In this document: one piece after another, positions 16,976-25,995 of the stretch | Numbering within the stretch: the stretch's first letter is position 1 | Layout: every line of letters begins with the position of its first letter | From: Clostridia bacterium | GTDB taxonomy: Bacteria > Bacillota_A > Clostridia > Oscillospirales > CAG-272 | Direction of reading: 5' to 3' | NCBI GenBank assembly: GCA_017467205.1 | Contig: JAFTSQ010000015.1 | Coordinates: 62,001 to 126,000 of the forward strand | DNA: 64,000 nt | The notes under the pieces: model-generated | Database searches by the model: none | Told to the model about the DNA's origin: nothing | What the model saw: the letters and a program-made list of their open reading frames with translations, nothing else | Translations under genes and position numbers: made by a program

Positions 16976-18670
16976 TTAGTCAATAGTCGTATCAAGCTTG
17001 AATCTCTGAATCTTACGGAGTGTGTTCTTCGGGAACTCCTCGTCACGAATCTTAACGACGGCAATCTTCTTATAAGCAACCGTCTTCTTGTTGAACTCGT
17101 CAATGAAGGGCTTGAAGTACGCGTTTATATCTGTAATTCCCGCCTTCTCGAAGAATTCCTTGTCGGGATAGATTTCCGCGACTATCGCGTTGTGCTCAAG
17201 TCCGCGCTTGCTCTGACCCTCGTAAACGATTATGTCAACGAGTCCGGGGGTTGCAATAAGCTCGTTTTCGATCTCCTCGGGATAAACGTTCTTACCGTTG
17301 GAGAGGATTATGAGGTTCTTCTTTCTTCCGGTAATGGCGATAGTGCCGCCGCGGCAAATCTTACCGTAGTCGCCGGTTCTGAAGTAGCCGTCCTTGAACG
17401 CTTCGTAGGTAGCGGTGCGGTTGTTGTAGTAGCCGAGCATTACGTTCTGACCCTTAACGAGAATCTCACCCTCGCCGTTTTCGTTGGGCTCGTCTATCTT
17501 AACGAATACGTAGTCTATCGGGTTACCAACCGTTCCGAGAACGTTATTCTTGCTTCTGTTAACGGCGATAAGCGGTGCGCATTCGGTGATGCCGTAGCCG
17601 TTGAGGATGGAGATACCGATAGAATCGTAGAAGTAAAGAATGTCGGGGTTAATAGGTGCACCGCCCGTGATTATCATCTTGACCTTGCCGCCGAATACCG
17701 CGTGAATAGCCTTAAAGAGCTTCTTTCTGAGGTCTATGCCTATCTTGCGAAGGAAGTTGCTGACCTTTATCATACGGAAGACGAGCTTATATTTGCCCTG
17801 CTCCTTAAGACTTGCGGTTATCTTGCGGTAGAAGGTTTCAAGATAGAGGGGAACGAGGATAAGGTGACCGGGCGCTTCGTCCTTGAGCTCCTTGGTGATG
17901 TAGCGAAGTCCGGAGGAGAGATATATCTCGCTTCCAATCATCACGTGACCTATGAACATAACCGTCGAGCCGTAGGTGTGATGAGGGGGAAGAACGCTTA
18001 TCGACTTGTCTGCAAAGTCGATATAGTGAACCACGTTATACATATCCGAGAGGATAGCGTTCTGGCTGAGCATAACGCCCTTACCCTTGCCGGTAGTACC
18101 CGAGGTGAAGACGAGAAGCGACATTCCCGTAGGGTCGATAGCTGTGTTGTAATAAACGTCGGGATGCTCCTCAAATTCGACACGCCCCTCCTCTACGAGC
18201 GAGAATACCGACGGCGTTTCCTCATTTGCTCCGAGGTATATGGGAGAGGACTCAAGAGTCGTGTTTTCCTTGATGTATTGAAGCTTATCCGCGATATCCG
18301 CATCTCCGAAAAGGAAATCGGTATTCGCGGACTTAACGGTCTCGAGAAGGTCCTCCTTGAGCCAGTCGCGGTCGAGGGGAATGAGAACCGCACCTATCGA
18401 GAGGGTCGCGTAGTAGGTAAGTATCCATTCGTAAGAGGTCTTACCGATAAGCGCGCAGTGCTTGCCCTCGCAGCCCATAGAAAGAAGGCGGCTTGCAAGC
18501 GCTCCGACGTCCTTTGCAAACTGAACGTAGGAAACCTTGGTGCTCTCTTGCTGATGGGGATTTGCACGGTAGGAGATAGCGGTCTTTTCACCGTAGGTCT
18601 TGGCTGCATATTGAATGAGGTCGCGCACGTTGGTAAATTCAACGGTTTTGTGTAGCTGATGCTTTTTCAT
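16976..18670 (-). CDS. AMP-forming acyl-CoA synthetase (long-chain fatty acid type)
   Basis: A 564-residue ANL-superfamily adenylating enzyme. ATG 18670 (MKKHQLHKTVEF) follows GGAGAA; the longer frame to 18751 covers the promoter region. Core motifs are present: P-loop LLVFTSGTTGKGKGVML, NGYGITECAPLIA, YFRTGDYGKI, GRKKNLIILSNGKNVYPEE, and the C-terminal lysine motif PKNTLRKIQRFK. Such enzymes activate a carboxylate with ATP and transfer it to CoA. The order and spacing fit FadD-like long-chain synthetases; an acyl-ACP synthetase role is also possible. A 9-bp hairpin (AATTGTTGA/TCAACAATT, 18732-18753) lies in its 5' leader. Confidence 0.88.
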   Translation of the reverse strand: MKKHQLHKTVEFTNVRDLIQYAAKTYGEKTAISYRANPHQQESTKVSYVQFAKDVGALASRLLSMGCEGKHCALIGKTSYEWILTYYATLSIGAVLIPLDRDWLKEDLLETVKSANTDFLFGDADIADKLQYIKENTTLESSPIYLGANEETPSVFSLVEEGRVEFEEHPDVYYNTAIDPTGMSLLVFTSGTTGKGKGVMLSQNAILSDMYNVVHYIDFADKSISVLPPHHTYGSTVMFIGHVMIGSEIYLSSGLRYITKELKDEAPGHLILVPLYLETFYRKITASLKEQGKYKLVFRMIKVSNFLRKIGIDLRKKLFKAIHAVFGGKVKMIITGGAPINPDILYFYDSIGISILNGYGITECAPLIAVNRSKNNVLGTVGNPIDYVFVKIDEPNENGEGEILVKGQNVMLGYYNNRTATYEAFKDGYFRTGDYGKICRGGTIAITGRKKNLIILSNGKNVYPEEIENELIATPGLVDIIVYEGQSKRGLEHNAIVAEIYPDKEFFEKAGITDINAYFKPFIDEFNKKTVAYKKIAVVKIRDEEFPKNTLRKIQRFKLDTTID

Positions 18671-18756
18671 TTCTTCTCCGATCTGCCTGTAAGGCGACGT
18701 TTGTTGAGCTGATGAATAATTGATTTTTTCGAATTGTTGATTTTTCAACAATTTTC

Positions 18757-18762
18757 ATTATA
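18757..18762 (-). promoter_or_regulatory. Extended -10 of the acyl-CoA synthetase promoter
   Basis: On the minus strand TGGTATAAT reads as an extended -10 (TATAAT complement at 18757-18762). No good -35 lies at 17 bp. It is 87 bp before the start codon, and the leader hairpin begins near the expected transcription start. Confidence 0.45.
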
Positions 18763-18966
18763 CCATACATATGTAAACGCGTAGTTAACAATGTGTTAAC
18801 AAACTGTTTCGAAGAGCGCTTATCTGCCCGTTTTTTCAGAAAAAACAGGCATTTTTGCACCTCTTTTACATTAATTATACTCCCGCCCCGCAAAATAGTC
18901 AAGAAAAAGTCTTAATAATCTCTTTCGGCACAACCGAAGCTTATGTATCGATATTGATTAAAAATC

Positions 18967-18995
18967 TTGATTTTTCGGCGCGCGTGTGATAAAAT
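18967..18995 (+). promoter_or_regulatory. Promoter of the heterodimeric ABC exporter operon
   Basis: TTGATT (18967-18972), a 17-bp spacer, then TAAAAT (18990-18995), 72 bp before ATG 19067. The rest of the gap 18671-19066 holds the divergent promoter and a TGCCCGTTTTTTC...AAAAAACAGGCA hairpin near 18823-18850. No gene is seen in it. Confidence 0.6.
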
Positions 18996-19066
18996 AAAAA
19001 AGGTTGATTTTTTATTTTGGGGAAACCCGTGTCAATTTTTGATTGCTTTATGAAAGGAGAGCACCG

Positions 19067-20839
19067 ATGATATTCGGCAGAACCATAAATAAATACTATC
19101 TGCGCTACTTACCGATGCTCCTTTTCGGTCTTTTTGCGCTTATTCTCGTCGACTATTTTCAGCTTAAGATTCCTGAGCTCTACCGCGTGATAATAAACGG
19201 TATGAACGGCGGCACGGTTGAGATAGCAGGCGAGGTCAGGGAATTCAATATTGATTTTCTGCTTGACGAGATTTGCCGCCCGATGCTCGTCGTAATACTT
19301 GCAATGGTAATCGGCAGATTTCTTTGGCGAGTCTGCTTCTTCGGCGCGGGAATAAAGATGGAAGCCGACCTTCGCGCCCGTATGTTCAGAAATGCGCGAA
19401 CCCTCTCCCAGCAGTATTATCAGGTCAACAAGGTCGGAAATATGATGGCGCTCTTTACCAACGACCTTTCCGCAGTTCAGGAGTGCTTCGGCTGGGGCGT
19501 TATGATGCTTTTCGACGCGCTCTTCCTCGGCGGACTTTCGATATACAAAATGGCGGTAATGGACTGGAAGCTCACCCTCCTCTCGCTCATTCCTATGGCG
19601 CTTCTTCTTATCGCGGGCAGTATCGTCGGTCAGGTGATGACGAAGAAATGGAATGCGCGGCAAGCGGCGTACTCCGATATATCCGATTTTTCCCAGGAGA
19701 GCTTTTCGGGAATTGCTGTTATCAAGGCGTTCGTCAAGGAATTCTTGGAGCTTATGTCCTTCCGCAAGCTCAACCGTAAGAACGAGGAGGCAAACGTTGA
19801 CTATACGAAAGCCTCAACCCTTCTTCACATAGTCGTAACCCTATTCGTTGAGTCGGTTATCTGCGTTATCCTCGGCTACGGCGGATACCTCGTCTATATC
19901 GAAAGATTTGACGCAGGTCAGCTGGTCGAATTTATCGGATATTTCACCGCGATAGTATGGCCGATAACGGCGCTTTCCGAGCTTATTGAGATGCGCTCGC
20001 GCGGCAAGGCGTCGCTCGATAGAATAGACGAGCTTCTCAGCGCCGAGCCCGACGTCAAGGACTCCGAGGGCGTCCGAGAGGTCGAAAGCATCAGAGGCGA
20101 TATAGAATTCAAAAACCTTACATTCCGCTACCCGTGCGCTGAAAACGACGCGCTGAGCGGCGTATCCTTTAAGATAAACGCCGGCGAGGGTGTCGGAATA
20201 ATCGGCAAGACGGGCTCGGGAAAAACCACGCTCGTCGACCTTATCTTACGTACCTACAACGTGCCGAGGGGCGTTTTGTTCGTTGACGGTGTCGACGTAA
20301 ACGAAATCCCGATTCGCACCCTCCGCGCTTATTCCGCCTACGTTCCGCAGGATAACTTCCTCTTCAGTGATACAATTGCGAGCAATATCTCCTTTGCCGT
20401 CGGCAGTGCCGATACAGAAAGCATTATCCGCGCGGCAACTCTTTCCGATGTCCACGATAATATTTCCGAATTCCCCGAGGGCTACCAAACCGTCCTCGGC
20501 GAGCGCGGAGTCACCGTTTCGGGCGGACAAAAGCAGAGAATTTCCATAGCTCGCGCGCTTGTGAAGGAGGCGTCAATCCTCATTCTCGACGACTCGGTGA
20601 GCGCGGTAGACACCGCAACCGAGCGCGTAATACTCGATAATCTCAAGAACAGCCGCAAGGGCAAGACTACCGTGCTTATCGCGCACCGCGTATCCACTGT
20701 CGAGGGAATGGATAAGATAGTCTTTATCGATGACGGACGTGTCGTTGCCGTCGGCACGCACGCCGAGCTTTGCGAGCGCTGCCCCGAATATAAAACTATG
20801 GTCGACCTGCAAAGGCTCGAGGATAAGGAGGGTGTCTGA
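19067..20839 (+). CDS. Heterodimeric ABC exporter subunit with degenerate ATP site
   Basis: A 590-residue permease-ATPase; ATG 19067 follows GAAAGGAGAG. Residues 1 to about 320 hold six transmembrane helices and the remainder an ATPase domain: Walker A GKTGSGKTTL, Q-loop VPQDNF, signature VSGGQKQRIS, Walker B ILILDDSVSAVD. The residue after the Walker B aspartate is Asp rather than the catalytic Glu, the hallmark of the non-hydrolysing composite site in exporters such as TM287/288 and BmrCD. It overlaps the next gene by TGATG, so both halves are made together. Substrates of such pumps are hydrophobic drugs, lipids or peptides; none can be deduced here. Confidence 0.92.
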   Translation: MIFGRTINKYYLRYLPMLLFGLFALILVDYFQLKIPELYRVIINGMNGGTVEIAGEVREFNIDFLLDEICRPMLVVILAMVIGRFLWRVCFFGAGIKMEADLRARMFRNARTLSQQYYQVNKVGNMMALFTNDLSAVQECFGWGVMMLFDALFLGGLSIYKMAVMDWKLTLLSLIPMALLLIAGSIVGQVMTKKWNARQAAYSDISDFSQESFSGIAVIKAFVKEFLELMSFRKLNRKNEEANVDYTKASTLLHIVVTLFVESVICVILGYGGYLVYIERFDAGQLVEFIGYFTAIVWPITALSELIEMRSRGKASLDRIDELLSAEPDVKDSEGVREVESIRGDIEFKNLTFRYPCAENDALSGVSFKINAGEGVGIIGKTGSGKTTLVDLILRTYNVPRGVLFVDGVDVNEIPIRTLRAYSAYVPQDNFLFSDTIASNISFAVGSADTESIIRAATLSDVHDNISEFPEGYQTVLGERGVTVSGGQKQRISIARALVKEASILILDDSVSAVDTATERVILDNLKNSRKGKTTVLIAHRVSTVEGMDKIVFIDDGRVVAVGTHAELCERCPEYKTMVDLQRLEDKEGV

Positions 20840-22737
20840 TGCGTGAATTTTACCCCCTTATAGTAGTCGGTGCGGTGATCGGCGCGATTTCTCTTATATT
20901 CACGGTAGCATACGCTATGATGAAGGACAAAAAGACCGCGATAGGCTTCGACCGCAATATGAAGGACAGCGAGATAGTCCGCCGCCTGCTCGCCTACGCA
21001 AAGCCCTATGCCCACCGCTTCGTTATCATAGGCTTTATAATGCTTTTCTCGATATCCTACGATATCATCTCGCCGCTTCTTGTCGGCTATATCGAGGAGA
21101 TGATAAAGGCGGACTTTGAGCTCTCCTCGCTCTTTATAACGATAGGAATTTACGCATCGATACTTGCCGTGTCGCTCGTCTGCACCTATCTTCAGGCAAT
21201 AATCCTTCAAAAAACAGGGCAACAGATAATCTCGGCTCTGCGCGAGGACGTCTTCGTTCGAGTTGAGTCGCTCTCGCACGAGCAGCTTCATCACACGCCG
21301 ACCGGCGCGCTCGTAACGAGAGTTACCAACGATGCAAACGAAATATCGGTTATGTTCACGAGTATACTCGTGAATTTGGTGAAAAACTCGCTCGTGATAG
21401 TAGGCGTATTGGTTGCTATGATATGCCTTAACTACGAGCTGACGCTGATGATTTTATGCTTCGTTCCGTTTATCATTCTTTTCACCGTGATATTCCGTAA
21501 GTTCTCCCGCCGTGCCCACAGGCGCGTTAAGACGGGAACTACCGACGTTAACGTCTTCCTCTCCGAAAACCTCTCGGGAATGAAGATAACTCAGATATTC
21601 AACCAAGAGGATAGGAAGATGGCGGAATTCTCCGAGAAAAACCGCTTCCTCGAGAGTGCGAAGCACCAGCAGATGTTCGTCTTCGGAATCTTCCGCCCGC
21701 TCGTCTATATGCTATATATCAGCTCGGTGCTCTGTCTGTTTTATCTCGGAGCGCGCGGGTATATCGAGAACACCGAATTCCTCGGTCAAACGATTTCGAG
21801 CGGCGTTATGGTTACCTTCTATATGTACATCTCAAAGTTCTTCAACCCCATCCAAACGCTCGCCGAGCAGTTCAACCGTCTGCAAGCGGCGTTCGCCTCG
21901 GCGGAGAAGATATTTACCGTCCTCGATATGAAGCCGACCGTAGTTGACGCGCCCGATGCAATAGAGCTTTCCGAGGTGCGAGGCGATATCGAATTCTCGC
22001 ACGTGTGGTTTGCCTACGTCGGCGAGGAGTGGGTGCTTCGCGACGTTTCCTTTAAGGTAAACGCCAAGGAAACGGTAGCCTTCGTCGGCTCGACGGGCTC
22101 GGGAAAGACCACGATACTCTCGCTCATATGCCGCAACTACGATATCCAAAAGGGACAAATATTCATAGACGGAGTCGACGTCCGCAAAATCAAGCTCTCA
22201 AGCCTGCGCCGCCATTTCGGTCAGATGCTTCAGGACGTCTTTCTCTTCTCGGGAACTATAAGGAGCAACATCGTCCTGCGCGACGAGAGTATAACCGACG
22301 AGGAGGTAATGAAAAGCTGCCGTTACGTCAACGCTGACAGCTTTATTTCAAAGCTCTCTCGCGGTCTTGACGAGGAGGTGCGCGAGCGCGGCAACAACTT
22401 CTCCGCAGGTCAGCGCCAGCTGCTCTCCTTTGCGAGAACAATAGTTCATAAGCCGTCGGTTATGATACTCGACGAGGCAACCGCGAATATCGACACCGAA
22501 ACCGAGCTTTTAATACAGGATTCGCTTGAGAAAATGATGAATATCGGAACTATGCTGATAGTCGCTCACCGCCTCTCAACAATTCAGCACGCGGACAAAA
22601 TAATAGTCCTCTCTCACGGCGAGATAATCGAGGAGGGAACGCATTTTGAGCTCCTTGAGCGCGGCGGCAGATATTTTGAGCTCTATACTCTTCAAAAGCA
22701 CAAGGAATCCTTGACCTCAAATGTAAAAAAACAATGA
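20839..22737 (+). CDS. Heterodimeric ABC exporter subunit with canonical ATP site
   Basis: A 632-residue partner of the preceding protein; ATG 20839 overlaps its stop and follows AGGAGGG. An extra N-terminal helix (residues of about 5-30, YPLIVVGAVIGAISLIFTVAYAM) precedes the six-helix exporter domain. The ATPase domain has Walker A GSTGSGKTTI, signature FSAGQRQLLSFAR and Walker B VMILDEATANIDTETE, with the catalytic Glu intact. The pair therefore has one active and one degenerate site. The longer N-terminus is the usual mark of this subunit type. The gene is followed by the hairpin repeat at 22785-22912, which ends the operon. Confidence 0.92.
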   Translation: MREFYPLIVVGAVIGAISLIFTVAYAMMKDKKTAIGFDRNMKDSEIVRRLLAYAKPYAHRFVIIGFIMLFSISYDIISPLLVGYIEEMIKADFELSSLFITIGIYASILAVSLVCTYLQAIILQKTGQQIISALREDVFVRVESLSHEQLHHTPTGALVTRVTNDANEISVMFTSILVNLVKNSLVIVGVLVAMICLNYELTLMILCFVPFIILFTVIFRKFSRRAHRRVKTGTTDVNVFLSENLSGMKITQIFNQEDRKMAEFSEKNRFLESAKHQQMFVFGIFRPLVYMLYISSVLCLFYLGARGYIENTEFLGQTISSGVMVTFYMYISKFFNPIQTLAEQFNRLQAAFASAEKIFTVLDMKPTVVDAPDAIELSEVRGDIEFSHVWFAYVGEEWVLRDVSFKVNAKETVAFVGSTGSGKTTILSLICRNYDIQKGQIFIDGVDVRKIKLSSLRRHFGQMLQDVFLFSGTIRSNIVLRDESITDEEVMKSCRYVNADSFISKLSRGLDEEVRERGNNFSAGQRQLLSFARTIVHKPSVMILDEATANIDTETELLIQDSLEKMMNIGTMLIVAHRLSTIQHADKIIVLSHGEIIEEGTHFELLERGGRYFELYTLQKHKESLTSNVKKQ

Positions 22738-22784
22738 TAAAACGGACAAAATACCGCAAATTTCGGTACTTTTCGTCATCACGG

Positions 22785-22912
22785 GGCTGGTGCATTTGGG
22801 CGCAATCGAGAACTCACGCCTCGAAGAACGAAGATTTTCGCGCCAAATCCCCCTATCCCCGTTGTAATTCGCGAGTAGCTCAAGTTGTAAAGCTTGAGCT
22901 ACTCTCTTTTTT
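22785..22912 (-). repeat. Dispersed intergenic repeat, copy A (inverted)
   Basis: About 128 bp running from GGCTGGTGCATTTGGGCG to the hairpin at 22873-22904. Its reverse complement matches copy C (61429-61551) along nearly its full length, including the block CTTCGAGGCGTGAGTTCTCG and the hairpin AGTAGCTCAAG/CTTGAGCTACT. A deleted version lies at 50745-50812. Confidence 0.8.
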
Positions 22913-22913
22913 T
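22873..22913 (+). terminator. Terminator of the ABC exporter operon
   Basis: GAGTAGCTCAAG / TTGTAAAG / CTTGAGCTACTC (22873-22904) followed by TCTTTTTTT. The hairpin is part of the dispersed repeat copy A. Confidence 0.85.
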
Positions 22914-22948
22914 GCGTATTAATTTTTTATTAAATACTCGCGAAAACC

Positions 22949-22977
22949 TTTACAAAATAAAAATAATATGGTAAAAT
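22949..22977 (+). promoter_or_regulatory. Promoter of the rsuA-like/tex operon
   Basis: TTTACA (22949-22954), a 17-bp spacer, then TAAAAT (22972-22977), 31 bp before ATG 23008. Confidence 0.6.
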
Positions 22978-23007
22978 AGAGTGATATGTGTACGCAAGGA
23001 GGTTTTT

Positions 23008-23718
23008 ATGCGGTTAGATAAGCTTCTTTCCGAATGCGGAGTCCTATCGCGGCGCGAGAGTGCCGCCGCGGCGAAGCGCGGGCAGATAACCGTTGACGGC
23101 GTACCCCAAAAGGACGCATCCGTGCATATTGACCCCGAGCGGCAGACGGTAGCGTATATGGGGCGGCGCGTGGAGTATCACCGCTTCACCTATATAATGC
23201 TAAATAAGCCCGCGGGCTACGTCAGCGCAACCGAGGATTCGCGCCTTCCCGTCGTTACCGAGCTTTTGGAGGGCGAGCTTAAGAATATCGAGCTCTTTCC
23301 TGTCGGACGGCTTGACCGCGACACCGTCGGTATGATGATACTGACGAATAACGGGCCTCTTGCACATTCGCTTCTTTCCCCCAAGCACCACGTTGAGAAG
23401 GTTTACCGCTTCGAGTGCGCCGAGCCTCTCGTTTTGGGCGCGGAGGAGAGATTTCTCTCGAATATAACCTTGGCAGACGGCTATGAGTGCAAAAGCGCCA
23501 AGCTGATTATGGACGAGGGGCGGCTCTCGGGCTACATCACGCTTACCGAGGGCAAGTATCACCAGATAAAGCGTATGATAGCCGCGCTCGGCAATCGCGT
23601 AAGCTTTCTTGAGCGGATATCCTTTGCGGGAATCCCGCTTGACAAGGGCCTCGCTCGCGGCGAGTATCGGCGGCTCACTCCCGAGGAGGAGCGGTATCTT
23701 GAATCGCTCGGAAACTAA
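23008..23718 (+). CDS. RsuA/RluB-family rRNA pseudouridine synthase
   Basis: A 236-residue protein; ATG 23008 follows AAGGAGG at good spacing. Residues 1-50 form an S4 RNA-binding domain (MRLDKLLSECGVLSRRESAAAAKRG), followed by the catalytic domain with GRLDRDTVGMMILTNNG, whose Asp is the nucleophile that isomerises uridine. The length and S4 domain fit RsuA (16S rRNA U516) better than the longer RluB; the site cannot be set by eye. It is followed 30 bp downstream by tex in the same direction. Confidence 0.88.
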   Translation: MRLDKLLSECGVLSRRESAAAAKRGQITVDGVPQKDASVHIDPERQTVAYMGRRVEYHRFTYIMLNKPAGYVSATEDSRLPVVTELLEGELKNIELFPVGRLDRDTVGMMILTNNGPLAHSLLSPKHHVEKVYRFECAEPLVLGAEERFLSNITLADGYECKSAKLIMDEGRLSGYITLTEGKYHQIKRMIAALGNRVSFLERISFAGIPLDKGLARGEYRRLTPEEERYLESLGN

Positions 23719-23748
23719 AATGATTTTTATCAAAGAAAGGTGTATATA

Positions 23749-25932
23749 ATGGACATTATCAAGACTTTAGCGCAGGAATTCGGTATAAGCGAGGAGCAGG
23801 TAAAGAATACCGTTGAGCTCATCGACGAGGGAAATACCATTCCTTTCATATCCCGTTATCGTAAGGAGGTTACCGGCAGCCTTGACGACACGACGCTTCG
23901 CGACCTCTTCGACAGGCTTCAGTATCTTCGTAAGCTTGACGAGCGCAGAAACGAGATATCCCAGCTTATAGAGGCGCAGGGCAAGCTCACCCCCGAGATA
24001 ACCTTCGCGCTTGGCAAGGCTGTAACGCTTGTGGAGCTTGAGGATATCTACCGTCCCTACAAGCCAAAGAGAACGACCAGAGCGTCGATAGCTCGTGCAA
24101 AGGGACTTGAGCCCTTGGCACAGTATATTATGGAGCAGCGCGACTCCTACGACCCTGCAATCGACGTGTACGCCGAGGAGTTTATCTCCGAGGAAGAGGG
24201 CAAGGAGGTTCCAGATAAGGAAGCCGCTCTCAAGGGTGCATCGGATATCATAGCAGAGGACGTTTCCAACGATGCGGAGATTCGTAAGATGCTCCGTGAG
24301 TTCACTATGGCGCACGGCTCTATAACCACCAAGGCGGCAAAGGACGAGCCCTCGGTATACGAGAACTATTACGAGTTCAGCGAGCCGATAAAGAAGCTTC
24401 GCGGCCACCGCGTTCTTGCTATCAACCGCGGCGAGAAGGAGGAATTCCTCAAGGTTTCGGTAACTCTTCCCGAGGAGGACGGCATAGCACAGCTCGTTTC
24501 GAGAACCGTCACCAACAAGAACTCTCCCGCCCTTCCTTACATTATGGAAACCCTTGCCGACGCTTACGAGCGCCTTCTTTACCCCGCAATCGAGAGGGAA
24601 ATACGCACCTCGCTCTTTGACGACGCGTCCGAGGGAGCTCTCAAGGTGTTTGCGGAGAACCTTCGCAATCTCTTGCTCGTTTCTCCCCTTAAGGGTAAGA
24701 CCGTGCTTGGCTACGACCCCGGCTACGGCCACGGCTGTAAGCTCGCGGTAGTTGATAAGACGGGTAAGGTGCTTGACACCGCGGTTATCTATCCCTTCCG
24801 CTCGAAGGGTAAGCCTAATCAGGACGACCTTGACAGATCGAAGGCTGTGGTTCTCCGCCTTATCAAGAAGAACGGAGTCGACGTTATCTCGATAGGTAAC
24901 GGTACTGCATCTCGCGAGTCGGAGCAGTTTATCGCGAATACTATAAAATCCCCCGAATGCCCCAAGGGCGTTCAGTACACCATAGTTTCCGAGGCGGGCG
25001 CTTCGGTCTACTCTGCGTCCAAGCTTGCCGCAGAGGAGTTCCCGGACTATGACGTTATGCAGAGAAGTGCTATCTCTATCGCAAGAAGGCTTCAGGACCC
25101 CTTGGCAGAGCTCGTTAAAATAGAGCCCAAGGCAATAGGTGTCGGTCAGTATCAGCACGATATGAAGCAGGCTCGTCTTTCCGAGGCTCTCGGTGGCGTT
25201 GTAGAGGACTGTGTTAACGGTGTCGGAGTTGATATCAACACCGCGTCCTACTCGCTTCTTTCCTATGTATCGGGCATCAACGCAACCGCCGCAAAGAACA
25301 TCGTTGCCTTCAGAGAGGCAAACGGCGAGTTCGTGTCGAGAAAGCAGATACTCAAAGTGCCCAAAATAGGCGAAAAGGCGTTCACCCAGTGTGCAGGCTT
25401 CCTTCGCATTCCCGGTGCGCGCGACGTGCTTGACTCCACGGGCGTTCACCCCGAGTCCTACGCGATAGCAGAGGACCTTCTCAAGAGATTTGATTACACT
25501 GCCGACGACGTTCGTCAGAACAACCTCACCCTTCTTAAGTTCAAGGCTACGAAGTACGGTATGGCAAAGCTTGCAAAGGAGCTTGGATGCGGCGAGCCCA
25601 CCCTTGAGGATATCATCTCCGAGCTTGAAAAGCCCGGCCGTGATATAAGAGATGACGCACCCGCACCCATACTCTCGACCGAGGTTCTTGATATAACCGA
25701 CCTTAAGGCAGATATGATTCTTAAGGGTACTGTAAGAAACGTAGTTGACTTCGGCTGCTTCGTTGATATCGGCGTTCACCACGACGGACTTCTTCACATC
25801 TCCGAGATGTGCGACAGATACATCAAGCACCCCTCCGAGCTCTTCTCCTGCGGTGACGTTATTGACGTAAAGATAAAGGCAGTAGACACCGTTAAGTGCC
25901 GCATATCCCTCACGAGAAAGGGTATGAACTGA
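23749..25932 (+). CDS. tex: Tex-family RNA-binding transcription accessory protein
   Basis: A 727-residue protein; ATG 23749 (MDIIKTLAQEFG) follows AAAGG. Domain order matches Tex: an N-terminal helical region (ISEEQVKNTVELIDEGNTIPFISRYRKE), a YqgF/RNase H-like fold (VLGYDPGYGHGCKLAVVD), helix-hairpin-helix pairs (VNTASYSLLSYVSGI... and IGEKAFTQCAGFLRI), and a C-terminal S1 domain (GTVRNVVDFGCFVDIGVHHDGLLHISEM). Tex is a nucleic-acid-binding factor related to eukaryotic Spt6 and affects transcription and translation of stress and toxin genes. A 759-residue open frame lies on the opposite strand but is a codon-bias shadow. Confidence 0.95.
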   Translation: MDIIKTLAQEFGISEEQVKNTVELIDEGNTIPFISRYRKEVTGSLDDTTLRDLFDRLQYLRKLDERRNEISQLIEAQGKLTPEITFALGKAVTLVELEDIYRPYKPKRTTRASIARAKGLEPLAQYIMEQRDSYDPAIDVYAEEFISEEEGKEVPDKEAALKGASDIIAEDVSNDAEIRKMLREFTMAHGSITTKAAKDEPSVYENYYEFSEPIKKLRGHRVLAINRGEKEEFLKVSVTLPEEDGIAQLVSRTVTNKNSPALPYIMETLADAYERLLYPAIEREIRTSLFDDASEGALKVFAENLRNLLLVSPLKGKTVLGYDPGYGHGCKLAVVDKTGKVLDTAVIYPFRSKGKPNQDDLDRSKAVVLRLIKKNGVDVISIGNGTASRESEQFIANTIKSPECPKGVQYTIVSEAGASVYSASKLAAEEFPDYDVMQRSAISIARRLQDPLAELVKIEPKAIGVGQYQHDMKQARLSEALGGVVEDCVNGVGVDINTASYSLLSYVSGINATAAKNIVAFREANGEFVSRKQILKVPKIGEKAFTQCAGFLRIPGARDVLDSTGVHPESYAIAEDLLKRFDYTADDVRQNNLTLLKFKATKYGMAKLAKELGCGEPTLEDIISELEKPGRDIRDDAPAPILSTEVLDITDLKADMILKGTVRNVVDFGCFVDIGVHHDGLLHISEMCDRYIKHPSELFSCGDVIDVKIKAVDTVKCRISLTRKGMN

Positions 25933-25995
25933 CACCCGTGTCACGAAAAAACGAAAAAACACCGTCCCGGATGTGACCGTCAGCGGAGGTAATTT

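Noticed and set aside
16946..18655. 569-codon open frame on the plus strand opposite the acyl-CoA synthetase
   Set aside because: All ANL-superfamily motifs are on the minus strand; the plus-strand translation is repetitive Val/Leu/Glu-rich shadow sequence.
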